A stretch of DNA of 64,000 nt from Spongospora subterranea f. sp. subterranea (GCA_049724395.1 JAUGWO010000144.1:1-64000); one strand, 5' to 3'. Counted from the first letter of the stretch, positions 1 to 12,159 are shown. Made by a program: numbers and translations. Notes: generated by a model from the sequence alone, not told the origin.

Positions 1-1537
1 TTGCTTAGACTTCTACACAATTCAGCCATTGCTGCCGCATCAAAAAACCGATTTGCTGTGGTCCTATACGACTACATGAAAGCTTTCGACAGAGTACAGC
101 GGCCACTCTTAATAGAAAAATTGAATCGAATGGGAATAGAGCCATATCTAACACTGTTAATTGTTAACGAACCGAATGTACGAGGTCCAATTTCGAAATG
201 TGCAGTCATCATAGTATGAGCAGAATAATAAAATTCCACAAGGTTCAGTATTAGTGTTCTACTGTGGATATTGTATATCTATGATGCACCTTTAAATATC
301 AACAATGGCAACGTATATGTTGACGACACTACACAATGGGAACAGGGCACTTCTAAGAAAGAGGTCGCTGATAAACTACGAGAAAGCAGCAGCGAACGGT
401 AACTGGTGCAAGGCCAAAAGCATTCCAGCGCAACCACAAACACGGTTTAGCCGCGCGCGCCAACGGATCACAACTGGGTCAGGACTACACCAAATGGACA
501 GGGTTCGGCGATGGCTGGTCTCCACTTGGCCAAGTCTGGAAAGCTCTCAGAGAGAAGTCCCGAAAGGATACAGACCATTCATGCCAAGGTAGATATTGCA
601 GCAAACATTCTCGAAGCTCTCTATACAGTCAATTACCACAAATCCACTCGAACGGAGGCAATTGCAAAGCACAAAAGAAACGAACTTCTTCCACGTGGAC
701 CCGGATGTAGAAATATGGACTGATGGCAGTTTTACCAACGGGAAAAAGGGGGTGCTGCTGCCCTCATTCGATACGAAAACACCAAAGGTGACGCGGCAAA
801 TCACTCTAAGGAGAATTCGCAAATCAAACTGGTCGCAAATCACCTCGAGTCACGAAGCCGAGATAATTGCATTACATGATGGTCTAGAGCTGGCCGTAGA
901 TAAGAAATTCAAAAACAGAACGAGTAAGCCAATTTCAATCATTACCTATCAAACCTCGAAGAGTATAATCAGTTGTGGCAGACTCTGCTCGATTGCTTGC
1001 GAAATTATCCCGGCGCAATCAGATTCGTATCCACTACATTCCAAGTCATGTCCACCAAAAAAGTGACACATCTGGCAATGACGACCCAACAGCAATAGGA
1101 CGATGCACTGAAATTGATCAACTAGCGAAAATGCGGCGAATATTGGAACCAAAGTAGAGCATGGACTTCAACTTAAGAAATACGAAAGAGAGCAATTAAA
1201 ACAGTACTTGAAAGCGAACGTCAAATGCAGCCACTTCCCAAACTACCCAGGCCGAGATCCGTTTTGCAAACTAACAGGTGAATCCACGCCACACATGCCA
1301 ATCAATCAACAACATTGGAATGGAAGACACGAACACGTGCAGGCACTGGGCGACAAACATCCCGAAACAATCGAACATCAAGTTTTACAATGCAAAGCAT
1401 TCAAAAGCCGACTCAAGAGATGCAGACGACTCTACAAGACGCTCCCAGTAACTACGTTTAACACAGCAATTCGGAGCCATGAACAGGCCATGACCAAATT
1501 CTTGCGCAAAGCTGAAAAAGCAGGCTGCTTTATCTAG
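1..1537 (+). mobile_element. LINE relic (reverse transcriptase + RNase H), Tad1/I-like
   Basis: This is the 3' part of a non-LTR retrotransposon; its 5' part lies outside the window. An RT fragment at 1-219 shows the motif YDYMKAFDRV. The RT catalytic motif YVDD is encoded at 316-327, in a different frame, followed by a GNWCKAKS-type thumb segment near 390-420. An RNase H domain follows at about 690-1160 (EIWTDGS, SHEAEIIAL, YIPSHVHQ). A C-terminal segment at 1208-1537 has the ETIEHQVLQC pattern of the terminal zinc knuckle of LINE ORF2. The order RT, RNase H, C-H-C knuckle fits the fungal Tad1 or the I clade. The reading frame changes at least four times, so the copy is dead. The clade is inferred from domain order, not from a tree. 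Confidence 0.8.
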
Positions 1538-1540
1538 ATA

Positions 1541-3484
1541 CGATTAGTTTTTATTGGGTCTGACCACATGGCCATAATGAATGTGGGAGAGGGAGCTGCT
1601 TGCAGTGACCTCCAAACTCTGGATAGGCAATGTAATCGGGTGGGGGCAGGTCCCATTCGGTGTGGTCGTTATGACAGGTTATGTTGCTGAATCCAGCTGG
1701 TCTGATAGGTTCCTTCATTGGATACCCAAGCTACTTGTAGCGGCCAGGCGGAAGTAGGGAAAACCTGGTAGTACACAGGATTACCCGACCCATAAGAACT
1801 CGCGAACCTTCGTATACCATACAATACCAATCGAGTACCAAATTCATATATTGCACGTCGTCTTGACGCTGCAGTCCTTGGAAAATTTCGAGTGTGAAAA
1901 GATGGCGCCCCCAGTTTTCAACAACCGCTGCGATGACTGATGTTCACGATAACATGTCAAAATTGGTGTCTGGATCTGGTTGACGAATTGTCGTGCACTT
2001 TCCGTCAACTCCGATTTTCGCGGCGGGACGGTGGACTCAATCTCTTCCAGCAGCTTGATTTTTTTCAGCCGTTGTTGTCAACATCGCCATGTCCAACCGT
2101 TTCTTGAGACTCAATGTTCTCCTATCTGAATATTGTGTATTTCATTCTAACGATCGCATGCGGTTGATGACTCGAACTATTCGCTGTTTCAGGTGTCTTA
2201 GAGCGCGTCCAACTGTCATCGCAGAACTTGCTTCTTCGGGGACTATTCTGAACTACCAACACCTCTCAATAATAGCACTCAAAAACGATTATGTGTTTGA
2301 GAATAGTCGAAATCTACTGCATTTCAATACTGCAGTGGTTATAGGAGTTGTCAGATATGGTGATTGGAACCTGGTTCAAAAAGTTCAAAAGAATCAGGCT
2401 GAGCTCGCAGCAGTCGTGAGAATAAATCGTGTTCTCTAAGGGCTGCTGTGTCAGGACCAAGGCAGTATGCGTTTAAAAGCGCTTTATAACTTTGCAAGCA
2501 CCTCGCGAGTGATGTGTTTTTCCCCCAGCCAGCCGGGATGAGTGTTATCGCCGACACTACCGAGAAGTGTCGTTGAAGATTCGGGAGGTCTTTCATTAGA
2601 TAAGGAGTGAGAATCTGAAGCTGTCGAACAATTCTTCACCATGCAAATCACAGCTAGAAAAATCGCACACGAAAAAATCAAGGTTGCGAAAGCAGAAAAG
2701 CTTACTAAATAAAGCCAATGCTGTTCGCAATACTGCCTTGATCCTGACACAGCAATCCTTAGTGAACACAATCTCACGACTGCCTCAGCCTAAACCGACC
2801 CAACAACGTATCGCGAAATCGAATAAATCGTTGGCTTGACGGGTTGGCGACTAGAGTATTGCCTCTGAAACCCCGTTAAAGCGCCTCAACCTCAAACGGG
2901 GCCAAACGCAAAAGGAGGAAAGTCTCCAAACAGGCGTTCAAAGAAAAACAGAATTAAGCTTTACCGATACAGTCGTAGTGTGATTGGTCTCCGAGGTGTT
3001 TTTTACCATCGTGTTATACCCTCTTGTCCAAGTCGTCAATCGGATTAGATAAACTGTATCAGTGTGCGTCTGGGATGAGTGGAGATGTTAAAGCGAGCGA
3101 AGATCGGGAACAATGAGGCCGCCGTAAAGGAGGAAGATGTGTTGCCTTGACGGTCGGCGACTACATTAAATCCGTCTGTTGAGAGGTCTTGCAACAAGGG
3201 CTGAACCCTGGTTTTAGGTGCCTAATACCCTAAACGCTGGTTCATGCGTCTGTTTAGGGTCTTAACAAAGGTACATTCTAACAAAGTTAATGGAAAATAA
3301 GATCAAGTCATGTTGTTGTCAAGTTGGTGTCTCGGGACGGCCTGTAGGTCAATTTGGAATGGGGTTGTGGCGCCGCGCTGTGTTGCCTCCATCCAAAGTT
3401 AACGGAGGTCCTCAAGAACTACCGATTCTCCTCTCGTAACAGGAAAATCATCATCGAATCACATTCAGAGAGTGATGAATCTGA
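1541..3484. other. No gene recognised; AT-rich degenerate sequence
   Basis: Only short, disrupted reading frames occur here. None shows a domain, a consistent splice structure or a long open frame. The stretch lies between a LINE tail and an unidentified short frame, so it is probably decayed repeat sequence. Confidence 0.4.
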
Positions 3485-3820
3485 ATGAGCTCCTCTTCCG
3501 AATCCAGCAACTCGGTGTTCTCTGAAGACGACTACAATCCTTTCAAAGAAGGAGATCTAGTACAGATCATCGCCGCCGCGATTGCCAAGGGTGTTATTAC
3601 AGCACCGCCTTCCCTACACGGTCAACCAGTGCCACCGGATTCCATTGCTGTTCTAATTCAGGAAATCCAAGCTGGTGACTCACTGGGCAATGATTTGTTT
3701 GGAGAACCTGTTGGTCTGGGAGCTTATATCTCAGTTTCTACCAGCTGTTCAATAAAAAAGCGAATATATTTGACATTATCTTCTGATCTTTTTGATAAAA
3801 CATGCAATTATCAGCTTTGA
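3485..3820 (+). CDS. Hypothetical protein, acidic Ser-rich N-terminus
   Basis: A 111-codon frame starts with MSSSSESSNSVFSEDDYNPF and continues with a plausible composition (LVQIIAAAIAKGVITAPPSL). I do not recognise a family. It may be the first exon of a spliced gene or the N-terminus of a transposon protein, because the tail after GAYISVSTSC is low-quality and the surroundings are repeats. No partner exon could be linked. Confidence 0.25.
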   Translation: MSSSSESSNSVFSEDDYNPFKEGDLVQIIAAAIAKGVITAPPSLHGQPVPPDSIAVLIQEIQAGDSLGNDLFGEPVGLGAYISVSTSCSIKKRIYLTLSSDLFDKTCNYQL

Positions 3821-4110
3821 AAAACTGAAACCCTGCAATGGTCTAAGACCCCAAACCCTGGTAAAAACGTTTGAGGTCTTATTAGACGGAATTACTGTAT
3901 AAGTTTCTTTTCCAAAATCACTGACGAACTTGAGCACTGGAAGCAGAAACGGTTTGCGTCACCCAGTTCAAATAAACCTTAATATTGCACATAAACTAAA
4001 CGGCAGATATTGCAGTACGTGTTCACTTCTCTTGTGCGTCGAGCTCGTTTGAACGGTTGTTTTGTCTTAGGGTCAATCGCGTTCATGACAAGAACATGGT
4101 TGCCGCGCGA

Positions 4111-4306
4111 CAGTCTCAATCGCTGCCCTTCCTCGGAATTGCAAAACGTCAATGGTTATCTTATTTTGATATTTTTTTTCAAATGAACAACGATCTTGAT
4201 ACAATGATCGTTAAACAAGGAGGAGATCGCTCATTTGCAAAAAAAAAATCAAAATAAGAAACCCATTGACGTTTGCAATTCCGAGGAAGGGCAGTGACTG
4301 AGACTG
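4111..4306. repeat. Inverted-repeat element (MITE-like), 196 bp
   Basis: Two arms of about 80 bp face each other around a short AT-rich centre. The left arm begins CAGTCTCAATCGCTGCCC and the right arm ends with its near-perfect complement, GGGCAGTGACTGAGACTG. The arms differ at only a few bases and in the length of A/T runs. The termini start with CAGT and end with ACTG, as in several cut-and-paste transposon families. No convincing target-site duplication was seen, so the parent family is unknown. The element lies 290 bp from tRNA-Asp. Confidence 0.65.
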
Positions 4307-4598
4307 TTGTGGGCACCTTTCGACTCTGTTGCTTTGTGGATGAGGCAACACGGGAGATAAGCCCGCGAAGACAGCCGTTTGATGTCCCATGCCATTCGGA
4401 AAACGTCCAGACATTGATGCCACACAGTGACCGAGTTTTAGTTGACATTCATTCTCCTTTGTCGTGAACATTTCATTAAACGCGCACTCTAAATTCATGG
4501 GACTCGTAGAAAACAAATGGGAGATGAGAAAAACTGGTCAGTTTAAATAACTTTCGAACAAAACTCAACTGCCGCTGCTCTTGGCAGTACAAAAGAAA

Positions 4599-4670
4599 CT
4601 CCGAAACGGGGAATTGAACCCCGGTCTCACCCGTGACAGGGGCGAATACTGGCCACTATACTATTTCGGA
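4599..4670 (-). tRNA. tRNA-Asp (GTC)
   Basis: The minus strand folds as a 72-nt tRNA. The acceptor stem is TCCGAAA/TTTCGGA with discriminator G. The anticodon stem is CGCCC/GGGTG around the loop CTGTCAC (anticodon GTC), and the T arm is CGGGG-TTCAATT-CCCCG. The sequence closely resembles canonical eukaryotic tRNA-Asp, including the GTATAGTGG...AGTAT D arm. There is no intron. The adjacent Copia fossil ends close by, and many retroelements favour the neighbourhood of tRNA genes. Confidence 0.95.
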
Positions 4671-7189
4671 GACATTATTGTTTTAAGATGCGCAAGGAGG
4701 TTGATAGCGAACCAAACTTTATTGCGTTCCTTGGGAGAGTCATTAGAGTGATGGTCTTCATATGTTATCGCATGGTCTGATACGCTCCCTGGCTAACTGA
4801 ATGCAGGAAACCATCATTCGTCAGGAAAACCAAGAGCCTTTTAAAAATTCTTTCATTTAAAGGCTTCGTAAGTATATCGGCAACCATATTGTTCGTCGCG
4901 ACGTACTGTACGTCAATCCTTTAGTTCTTTAATCATGTCTCCGAACGTAATGGTATTGGATATCTATATGCTTCGATCTTTGACTGGAGCAGTCGTTCTT
5001 TTCACTAAATAACGCTCCTTGGTTGTCCTGATATAACATTGTTTTTGGCACTTGTTTCAGCAGCCTAAGCTCAATCAAAAGATCTTGTAGCCAAATAACT
5101 TCTTATGCTGCTATATATTCGGCTTCCGTCGTCGATATTGCGACGCATCCTTGCTTTTGGATTTCCAAATAATCGGATTTTCACCCAATGTTATCAAGAT
5201 TCCAGTTACTGATCTGCGATCGTTTGGGTCGGGTCCATAACTGCTATCCGCCCATGAAATAATCTCCAAAGGGTTTGACTTGAACAGAATGCCTTCATTA
5301 GCGGTCCCCTTCAGATATTTGATGATCCTTTGAGTAGCATGCCACAACGTTTTCGTCGGTTTTGAAATATGTCGGCTGATGTTGTTTACGGCGTATGCGA
5401 TGTCAGGCCTTGTTGCGTTTGCCAGATACTGTAGACATCCCATCGCCTCTCGAATTGGATATTGATTTGTTTCCTCGTCATCATCGCCTGCCTCATATGG
5501 CTTCGTCATTGGTGTCGATGCATGCTTGCAATGTTCTTGTCGATACGTCGCGATGACTTCCCTAATGTATTTTGTTTGTGTCAGTAATATTCCGTTGTTC
5601 CGGTATGATAACTCCATGCCGAGAAAACTTCTTCGCAATACCTAGATTCTTCATTCTCTGAAAGATGTCGCGAGAACTTGTGATATTTTGGATATTTCGT
5701 CTTTATCATCTCCAGTGATTAGAAGATCGTCGACGTATATCGCTATCATGGTAAGTTGATCGTTGTGACCGCTTTTGTACCATAGACATGGTTCTTCTCT
5801 CGACTGGATGAAATTGTTCGATCTGATTTTGTCAAACAACGTCTTCTGCCACTGTCGCCCCGCTTGGTTCAGACCGTATAGGGCTTTGTTCAGCAAACAT
5901 AACTTGTTCTCCGCTCCCGGTTTCTCAAAACCTTCGGGTTGAAGCATGTAAATACTTTCGTCCAATGGGGCGTTCAAATAGGCAGTAGTAAAGTCCTTTT
6001 GAAAAATCTTCCACTTCTTATGTGTGGCAGTTGCTAACTGGAGACTCGTACGATGTGTGAGCTAGTACCGAAGAGAAGGTCTCGTCGTAGTCGACTCCGA
6101 ATCTTTGGGAGTATCCCTTAGCGACATAACGTGCCTTGTGCTGCATCTGTCCTGCTGCATCAGTCTTCTCGGTAAAAACCCACCTGCCAGTGATCGGCTT
6201 GATGTCATCTGGTGGATCCACGAGCGTCCATGTCTGATTCTGCTCGTCTGCCGTCATTTCTTTAAACGCAGCTTGATACCATTGTTGGGCCTCAGGAGTC
6301 TTCATCGCTTCTTTGAACGACTTCGGTAGTTTCTGACTAATGGTGTTGTTGGTAGCATACACGAATTCGTCAATGGTCTCCATTTGCTCATGATTGTCCT
6401 CATCTCGAGTTCGTTGTTGATCGGTGAATTGACTTTCATTGAATGTCACAGCGTGTCGAATCAAAATTCTTTTGTCGGCAAATCTTTGTAGCACGTAAAC
6501 TTTTTGATATTGAGGGTAACCCAGGAAGATGCATTTCCCCGCTGTTGAATCAATGCTTGTTCTGAACGACTTGTCGATATTTGCCCAAGCAATTCATCCA
6601 AATCTTCGTAATTGCTCAACTTCGGGGGTTTGGTTACACCATCATTCGTATGGCGTCTTGTATTGAACTCTTTTGGTTGGTAACCTGCTCAGGTGAAAAC
6701 AGCATAGCGAACAGCAAACATCCAGTAAGAGTTTGGGAGATTTGACTCTGCCAGAACGCATCGTGTGATCTGCATGATCGTGAGGTTTCGGCGCTCCGCT
6801 TGTCCATTCTGTTGTGGGCAATACGGGACCGTTCTCTGATGTTTAATCCCTTTTGTAGTAGGAAGACTCTCATCAAACTATTTACATATTCACCGCCTCC
6901 ATCAGTTAGAATGGTCGTCAAACGTTCCTTGGTTTCCGCTTGTGCGTCTGTCAAGAACCGTTGTAGAGCATCAAGTACTTCCTCGGCACTCTTTGTTTTC
7001 AGAAACGTGATCCAGGTCCATGTTGAAAACAGGCAATTAAAAGTGATATAATATCTATAGCCTTCAGGGCCTGGTTCCAAAAATGGTCCTTTCAGATCGG
7101 AAGAGACAATTTCATATTGCCTCGTCGGCTTCGTTTGTGCTTGTTCAAGAGTGATTGTCTCGAATGCATTTCAGTGGCGCTATTGTGTA

Positions 7190-8309
7190 CAGACCATTCT
7201 TCATCTTCGCCGTCAAGATGGTCTCTCCATCTGAGATTGCCAATAACCCAGCTTCACCATCGGAAATATCCTTAAGTGGTCATCAGTTTGGAAAATCTGT
7301 ATTAACCAAAGCATTCATAGATTCAGGAGCAACGGCAATCTTCATGGATAAGACATTTGCGGTCAACCACCGAATCTGCTCAACAAGACTACCCGTTCCC
7401 ATTCCGCTCGAAGTCATCGATGGTCGAAGACTGGAGCCAATTAATTGAGTGACTCAGCCGTATGATGTACTGCTCAACGATATCAGCTTCACTACAACCT
7501 TTTATCTCATTGACTCCCGGTGTTCCCCATCGTCCTTGGCATCAACTGGCTGCGGCAGACTAACCCGGAGATCAACTGGGAGACCGAAGAAATCAAACTA
7601 TTCTCAAAAGAAGGAACTATCACCCATTCAGACCCAGCACCGCCTACCAGACAAATATGTTGAGTTCGCCGACGTTTTCGGTATTTCCAAAGCCGACAAG
7701 TTACCCATTCACCGAGATATCGATTGTGCCATCAACTTCAAGGACGGCGGGGGAGTTTTACCGAACAAGCGAGTCTACAGTCTTTATCAAAAGGAACAAG
7801 AAGCTCTGCGCGAGTACGTCCAGGAGAACCTGCAAAAGGGATTCATTCGTCACTCACAGTCACCCTGTGGAGCCCCGATCCTTTTCACAAGCAAGAAGGA
7901 CAAAAGCTTACGATCATGCGTCGATTACAGGGAACTCAACACATTAACCAAAAAGGAACCCTATCCGCTTCCGGCAATTGGTCACATCTTACACCAGCTT
8001 GGCGAAGCAAGAATTTTCACGAAAATCGATCTGCGCGGGGCCAACAACCTACTGCGTATCAGAAAGGGTGACGAATGGAAGACCGCCTTTAACTGCAAAT
8101 ATGGTCACCTCGAGTACACGATCATGCCTTTCGGATTAATGAACGCACCCGCACATCTCCAGCGCCTCATGCACGAAACATTCCAAGATTTCCTCGACAA
8201 ATTTGTGGTAGTGTATCTCGACGATATTCTGATCTACTCAAGCTCTCCGGAATCCCACGAGAGGGACGTTCGACGAGTGCTACAACGCCTAAGAGAGGCA
8301 CGACTTTAA
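7190..8309 (+). mobile_element. Gypsy (Ty3-type) retrotransposon fragment (protease-RT)
   Basis: A Ty3/Gypsy pol fragment in the opposite orientation to the enclosing Copia fossil. A protease-like segment (FIDSGAT) is followed by the RT N-terminal region and an RT core ending just after the catalytic YLDD motif. It is broken, and cut off on its 3' side where a long inverted-repeat element begins. No LTR was seen on either side. It looks like a truncated insertion into Copia sequence. Confidence 0.8.
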
Positions 8310-8527
8310 TTAATTCAAAAGCACTGCTCGGTATTGCCCTGCGTTGCGGTTGGATTTCGCTCGATCAGATTTTGATTCTGAGACTGATAAATTCTCTGTG
8401 ATCTGGGCTCGTCTAAACAACAAGATCGCCCAGATCACAGAGAATTTATCAGTCTCAGAATCAAAATCTGATCGAGCGAATCCAACCGCAACGCAGGGCA
8501 ATACCGACCAGTGCTTTTGAATTAATT
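8308..8527. repeat. Near-perfect long inverted repeat (hairpin element)
   Basis: Arms 8308-8408 and 8428-8527, about 100 bp each, are complementary except for one single-base indel and one substitution, with a 19-base loop. The element reads TTAA-TTCAAAAGCACTG...CAGTGCTTTTGAA-TTAA, so TTAA may be a duplicated target site. That would point to a piggyBac-like or other TTAA-targeting non-autonomous element. It lies exactly where the Gypsy RT frame stops. The near-identity of the arms suggests a young element. Confidence 0.8.
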
Positions 8528-8563
8528 TCCGATATAATAAAATAAAAACAGATATTCGGAGAT

Positions 8564-9807
8564 TTAATTATCAAAATAAGAGAAATCTTTACTTCCCCAC
8601 GCGTTTCGGATTATCTGTCTGTCGATTGCCTTGATGGAATCCAGGATCCACTCAGATAACAGTTCTCTAAACGGTGGTTTAACGGTCGCTGCGCTCTCGT
8701 GTGCATCAAACCAGTCCTCAAATCGATGACGAATCCTCGACTTGAGAGGTTTTCCGACACCCAGTGCATCCTCCTGGGATATGCTCTACCTGAATCCTTA
8801 GGTCCTGAATCTTGTTGACGACTGACGCCATCAAATGGCAGCGATATGAATCCAGCAGGATTATAGCTCGAGAGCCCTCAGAATTGCAGCGTACTGTGTA
8901 AGGTTGAAGGACTTAAATCAAACATCACCCTTTTTTCAGTCGATATAAATGACCACGCCTGACCTCTTCGACCCATCGCAACATCATTTCCTCATCCATC
9001 CAGGCGTTATCCTGACATGCGTATAATGCGCCTTCCGGGAAGGCTCCGAATGTTCGGGCAATACGACCAGACGTCTTGCCCTTGAAGATTATCATTGGAA
9101 TCAGCATATTTCCATCAGCTGTCACTGTAACGCCGACGGTTACTGGGAGTGTTGAGTTCGTTGACGAACGGATGTTGACTGTACGAGATCCCACGCGTTC
9201 CAGCGTGGTTCGACTCTGCATAGAGAAGAACACTGGTGTTTGGTCCATGTTTAAAATCATTGCCTGATTAGGGAATGCAGCCAGCTGTCGCTTGACGGAT
9301 AAGACAGAATCCGCTGCAAGTTCTCGTGTCTCGATCGGATTTGTTGTGCCACGTGAGTACCACATCTGATTCCGTACTTGTGTTTTTTGAAAAATCGGCG
9401 GATGATCGCGTAACGAGCTGTCTCTGATTTTTTTTTAAATTCTCGGTCCATTGCTTTGACTCGAGAATCCACCATTCGCATGGAGATGGCTAAACGTATC
9501 TTTAACTTTACGTTATCATTTATCATCAATGAAAATTACCAAATTTACATTCTCGCCGTTCAAAGATGTAGCTCAGAATCTCCTCGGTATAAATTTCCGG
9601 TATTGATTGAGCGCCCTTGCAGACGCTTTTCGCCCCAGGGCGACTTTTCTTCAAACGTTCCTCTTCCCGTCTCCAACGGGAAACCTGTCCTGTTTGGATG
9701 TTGAATGCCTGACAGATACTGTTTAATGACACGGATGTTGGACGGCTATCGATGACCCTCAACATATCAATCTTCTGAGCAGCTGTCCAAGAACGTTTTT
9801 GGGGCAT
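8564..9807 (-). pseudogene. pogo/Tigger-like DDE_1 transposase, frameshifted
   Basis: A DNA-transposon transposase of about 415 codons. The start is at 9807 (MPQKRSWTAAQKIDML), giving an N-terminal helix-turn-helix of CENP-B/Psq type (SICQAFNIQTGQVSRWRR). The DDE_1 catalytic core follows with the first Asp in ILNMDQTPVFF (about 9230), a second Asp in ILLDSYRCHL (about 8830) and a C-terminal tail ending ...FSYFDN and stop at 8564-8566. Frame changes occur near 9527, near 9345 and near 8762. The last looks like an 8-bp deletion between two TGCACTG repeats. No terminal repeats were identified. The element sits inside the Copia fossil. Confidence 0.8.
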
Positions 9808-10422
9808 TGTGCTTAAAACTGAAATGCGCGCCTTCTCTGAGATGTACCTCAGATAAGCGGCGATGCCGGCACATATCTGATAAATAACAGTAGCCACTGA
9901 GTTGGACCGGGAGTCTGTACCAACCGGTGCCAAAACTTGCACATTTGCTTGGTACAAAGTCCCGCAAAATACGGTAGTTTGGTAAGGGTTTGTGCCGAGA
10001 TTAGCGTATTTGTCGCGCTTGGCACGTGCAGGACATTGGGTAGAGTGATCAACGGCTTTGTTGATAGTACCCAAGTACCTTTTCCCGCTGCCTTGGATAC
10101 CTGGCGATTGCATGCCTGTATAAAGACCGGTTTCGTCATGCTTTGATAATTCTGGAGAATCGCTCGGTCTTTCGTTATGGAAACATTCGCTCCACTATCA
10201 ATGAGAAATCCATTTACACCAACTAAAATCAATACAGCCATAGAAAATGCAATGTGAATTGCACGATTTTAAAGCGGTCTTTCTTTAAGCCCCGCAATTT
10301 TTATTTGCGCCGCTTCGCAAACAGATTTGCGTCAGGTTCGCTGACTTTTTTTGCGAAGTGCGGGTCGAGGTTGAAGTATTGTGCGGGTTTCCTCATTCTG
10401 AACTATTCTGAATCAAACAACG

Positions 10423-12150
10423 ATGCCACGGAAGCGAAAGCAGTTGAGGCATCTTGCCAACTTAGCAAAGTCTAAACGTCTCAAATGTCCAATTATCAAA
10501 GAGATTTTGCCTAGCGAAGGGGCTGATGCTTTAGATGACAACATTGAAAAAGGGGCTGATGCTGTTGACGACGAAGATGAAGAGTACTTGGTGGATGAGA
10601 ATGCATGTCAGAAAGAAGTGGTGGATACCGCGGTCGCCAACGTCATTCGATGGGTTAAAGGTGCAGGGAATCAATTTCGCAAAGGTTACACTGGCGAAAG
10701 CCGAGCGACCAAATATCGGCGTGCTGCCGTTGCCAATGAACGCAAGGAGATGGCCGCTGTTTGTTATTCAATCAATGATTTTTTCAAGCCGGTCGCGCAG
10801 TTGAATGATACAAATGAAAGGTCCCTATCATAAGACGATTTCGTGAAAGCAATTGACAGCGAGGGTCGTTTCACACATGTTTGACAGCAACAAAACTGGG
10901 AACGCAAGGACACACAAAGCAAATATGACTAGATTCGTCATATAGCGGTGCATAGATATTTGATGCTTATCAAGGACGATCCTCTTGACAAAGCCGGACA
11001 AGTTCATTGTCAATAGCGAAAACGTTCTTCCCGTCTGAAAATAGCGATTAGCGAGCGCGAGCGGTGCAAGAATGGTCGCAGTTTTTTATTGCATTGCCCC
11101 CAATGTGTCAAGGACGCCATGTGAGAATCAAGAGCTAGATTGATGATGAAGACATAAAGAACCTCTGCAAAGCTTGGCTTCGTTCACATATCCCCCGACT
11201 CAATTTGTGGGCGCTCGTTTGCATTTTGGGTACGAGAATCGCTTCATTGAGGCTTAAATTACGCACAGCCTGTTCATATTCACGAACGGTCGGCACAGCG
11301 TTGGCTCCACCGACCTGGATTTTCGCACTGCACCTACCGGCAAGGATTATATTTTGACGGTCACGAGCGTGAAGATGTAGTCGATTACAGGAAAAGTTCT
11401 TGAATGAAATGTTTGCATTCAACGGCGAATGTTCACTTACGTGGGCGATAATCTCGAGATATATATGCAACCTGAGTTGCAAGATGCCGAGAAACCGGTA
11501 GTACTGATGACGCATGATGAATCGTGTTTTCGTGTTCGAAGGAAGATCGGCTAGCGCTGACGTCAGAACAGCAACTCCTTCATCCTGAACTGCCAACATA
11601 CGCTCGAGAGAGCCTGGGAAGTGTGACGATGGATACTGGACGAACGCTGACCTGGTCAAACAAGTTCAAGTAATATGAAAGCCGAAACCGTATTGTCGAC
11701 TGCCGCCGGTGAAGCCGCCACCCTTGACCGCAATTAAAATATGTTGTTCATTGAAGTTCTTCAGAACCATCGCTGCGAAATTCACAATCGCAAACTGGCT
11801 TCGATTCAACGTATATGTGATCCAGGAATTTCACCGAGGTCATTTTCCTGCTGCTGCCAAAATAAGCGGAGATAGATTATGACGAAAATACGGAAACAAA
11901 GTATCCTCAACGTGCCGCGTCTGAGGAAACGTCTTTGTCACATTGAAAAATCAATCCTCAGTTTCCGGGCCCTGAATCCATTTTTCATAACTGCTCGCTG
12001 CAAAAGCTGTCGATTCGCACAGAGTCGCTACAAGCTGCCTCTCGGATGGTAATCTGCAGAAGGCGACAATCATCCTGGCTTGACGTTTTTGCTGGGGATG
12101 TGTTTCCTGGTCAATTGTTGCCGTATTTGTCCTGGTTAATTCCTTCGAAC
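10423..12150 (+). mobile_element. DDE transposase relic with N-terminal FFKP domain
   Basis: A frame at 10423-10833 starts MPRKRKQLRHLANLAKSKRL. It contains an acidic stretch and ends in a conserved block (YTGESRATKYRR...SINDFFKP). Downstream pieces in changing frames include DDEDIKNLCKAWLRSH (about 11130), EKPVVLMTHDESCF (about 11490) and DGYWTNADLVKQV (about 11630). This succession matches a large transposase family common in fungal genomes, in which THDE carries a catalytic acid. The superfamily name is uncertain. The copy is broken, and its 3' limit is a guess. A relative occurs at the right end of the window. Confidence 0.6.
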
Positions 12151-12159
12151 TCAAACAAT

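Larger units (their letters stand above)
4780..10245 (-). mobile_element. Copia (Ty1-type) retrotransposon fossil, interrupted by other elements
   Basis: One old, broken Copia-family copy on the minus strand. In its own orientation the parts are a protease region with a nearby NVLHVP motif (about 10245-9890), then an insertion block, then integrase (about 7165-6630), reverse transcriptase with YVDD (about 6490-5650) and RNase H running to about 4780 (ADILTKPL near the end). Several breaks are present and no clear LTR pair was seen. A Gypsy fragment, a hairpin element and a pogo-like transposon lie between the protease and integrase parts, so those insertions are younger than the Copia copy, if the two halves are one element. 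The order of parts and the shared strand support that reading. Confidence 0.75.
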
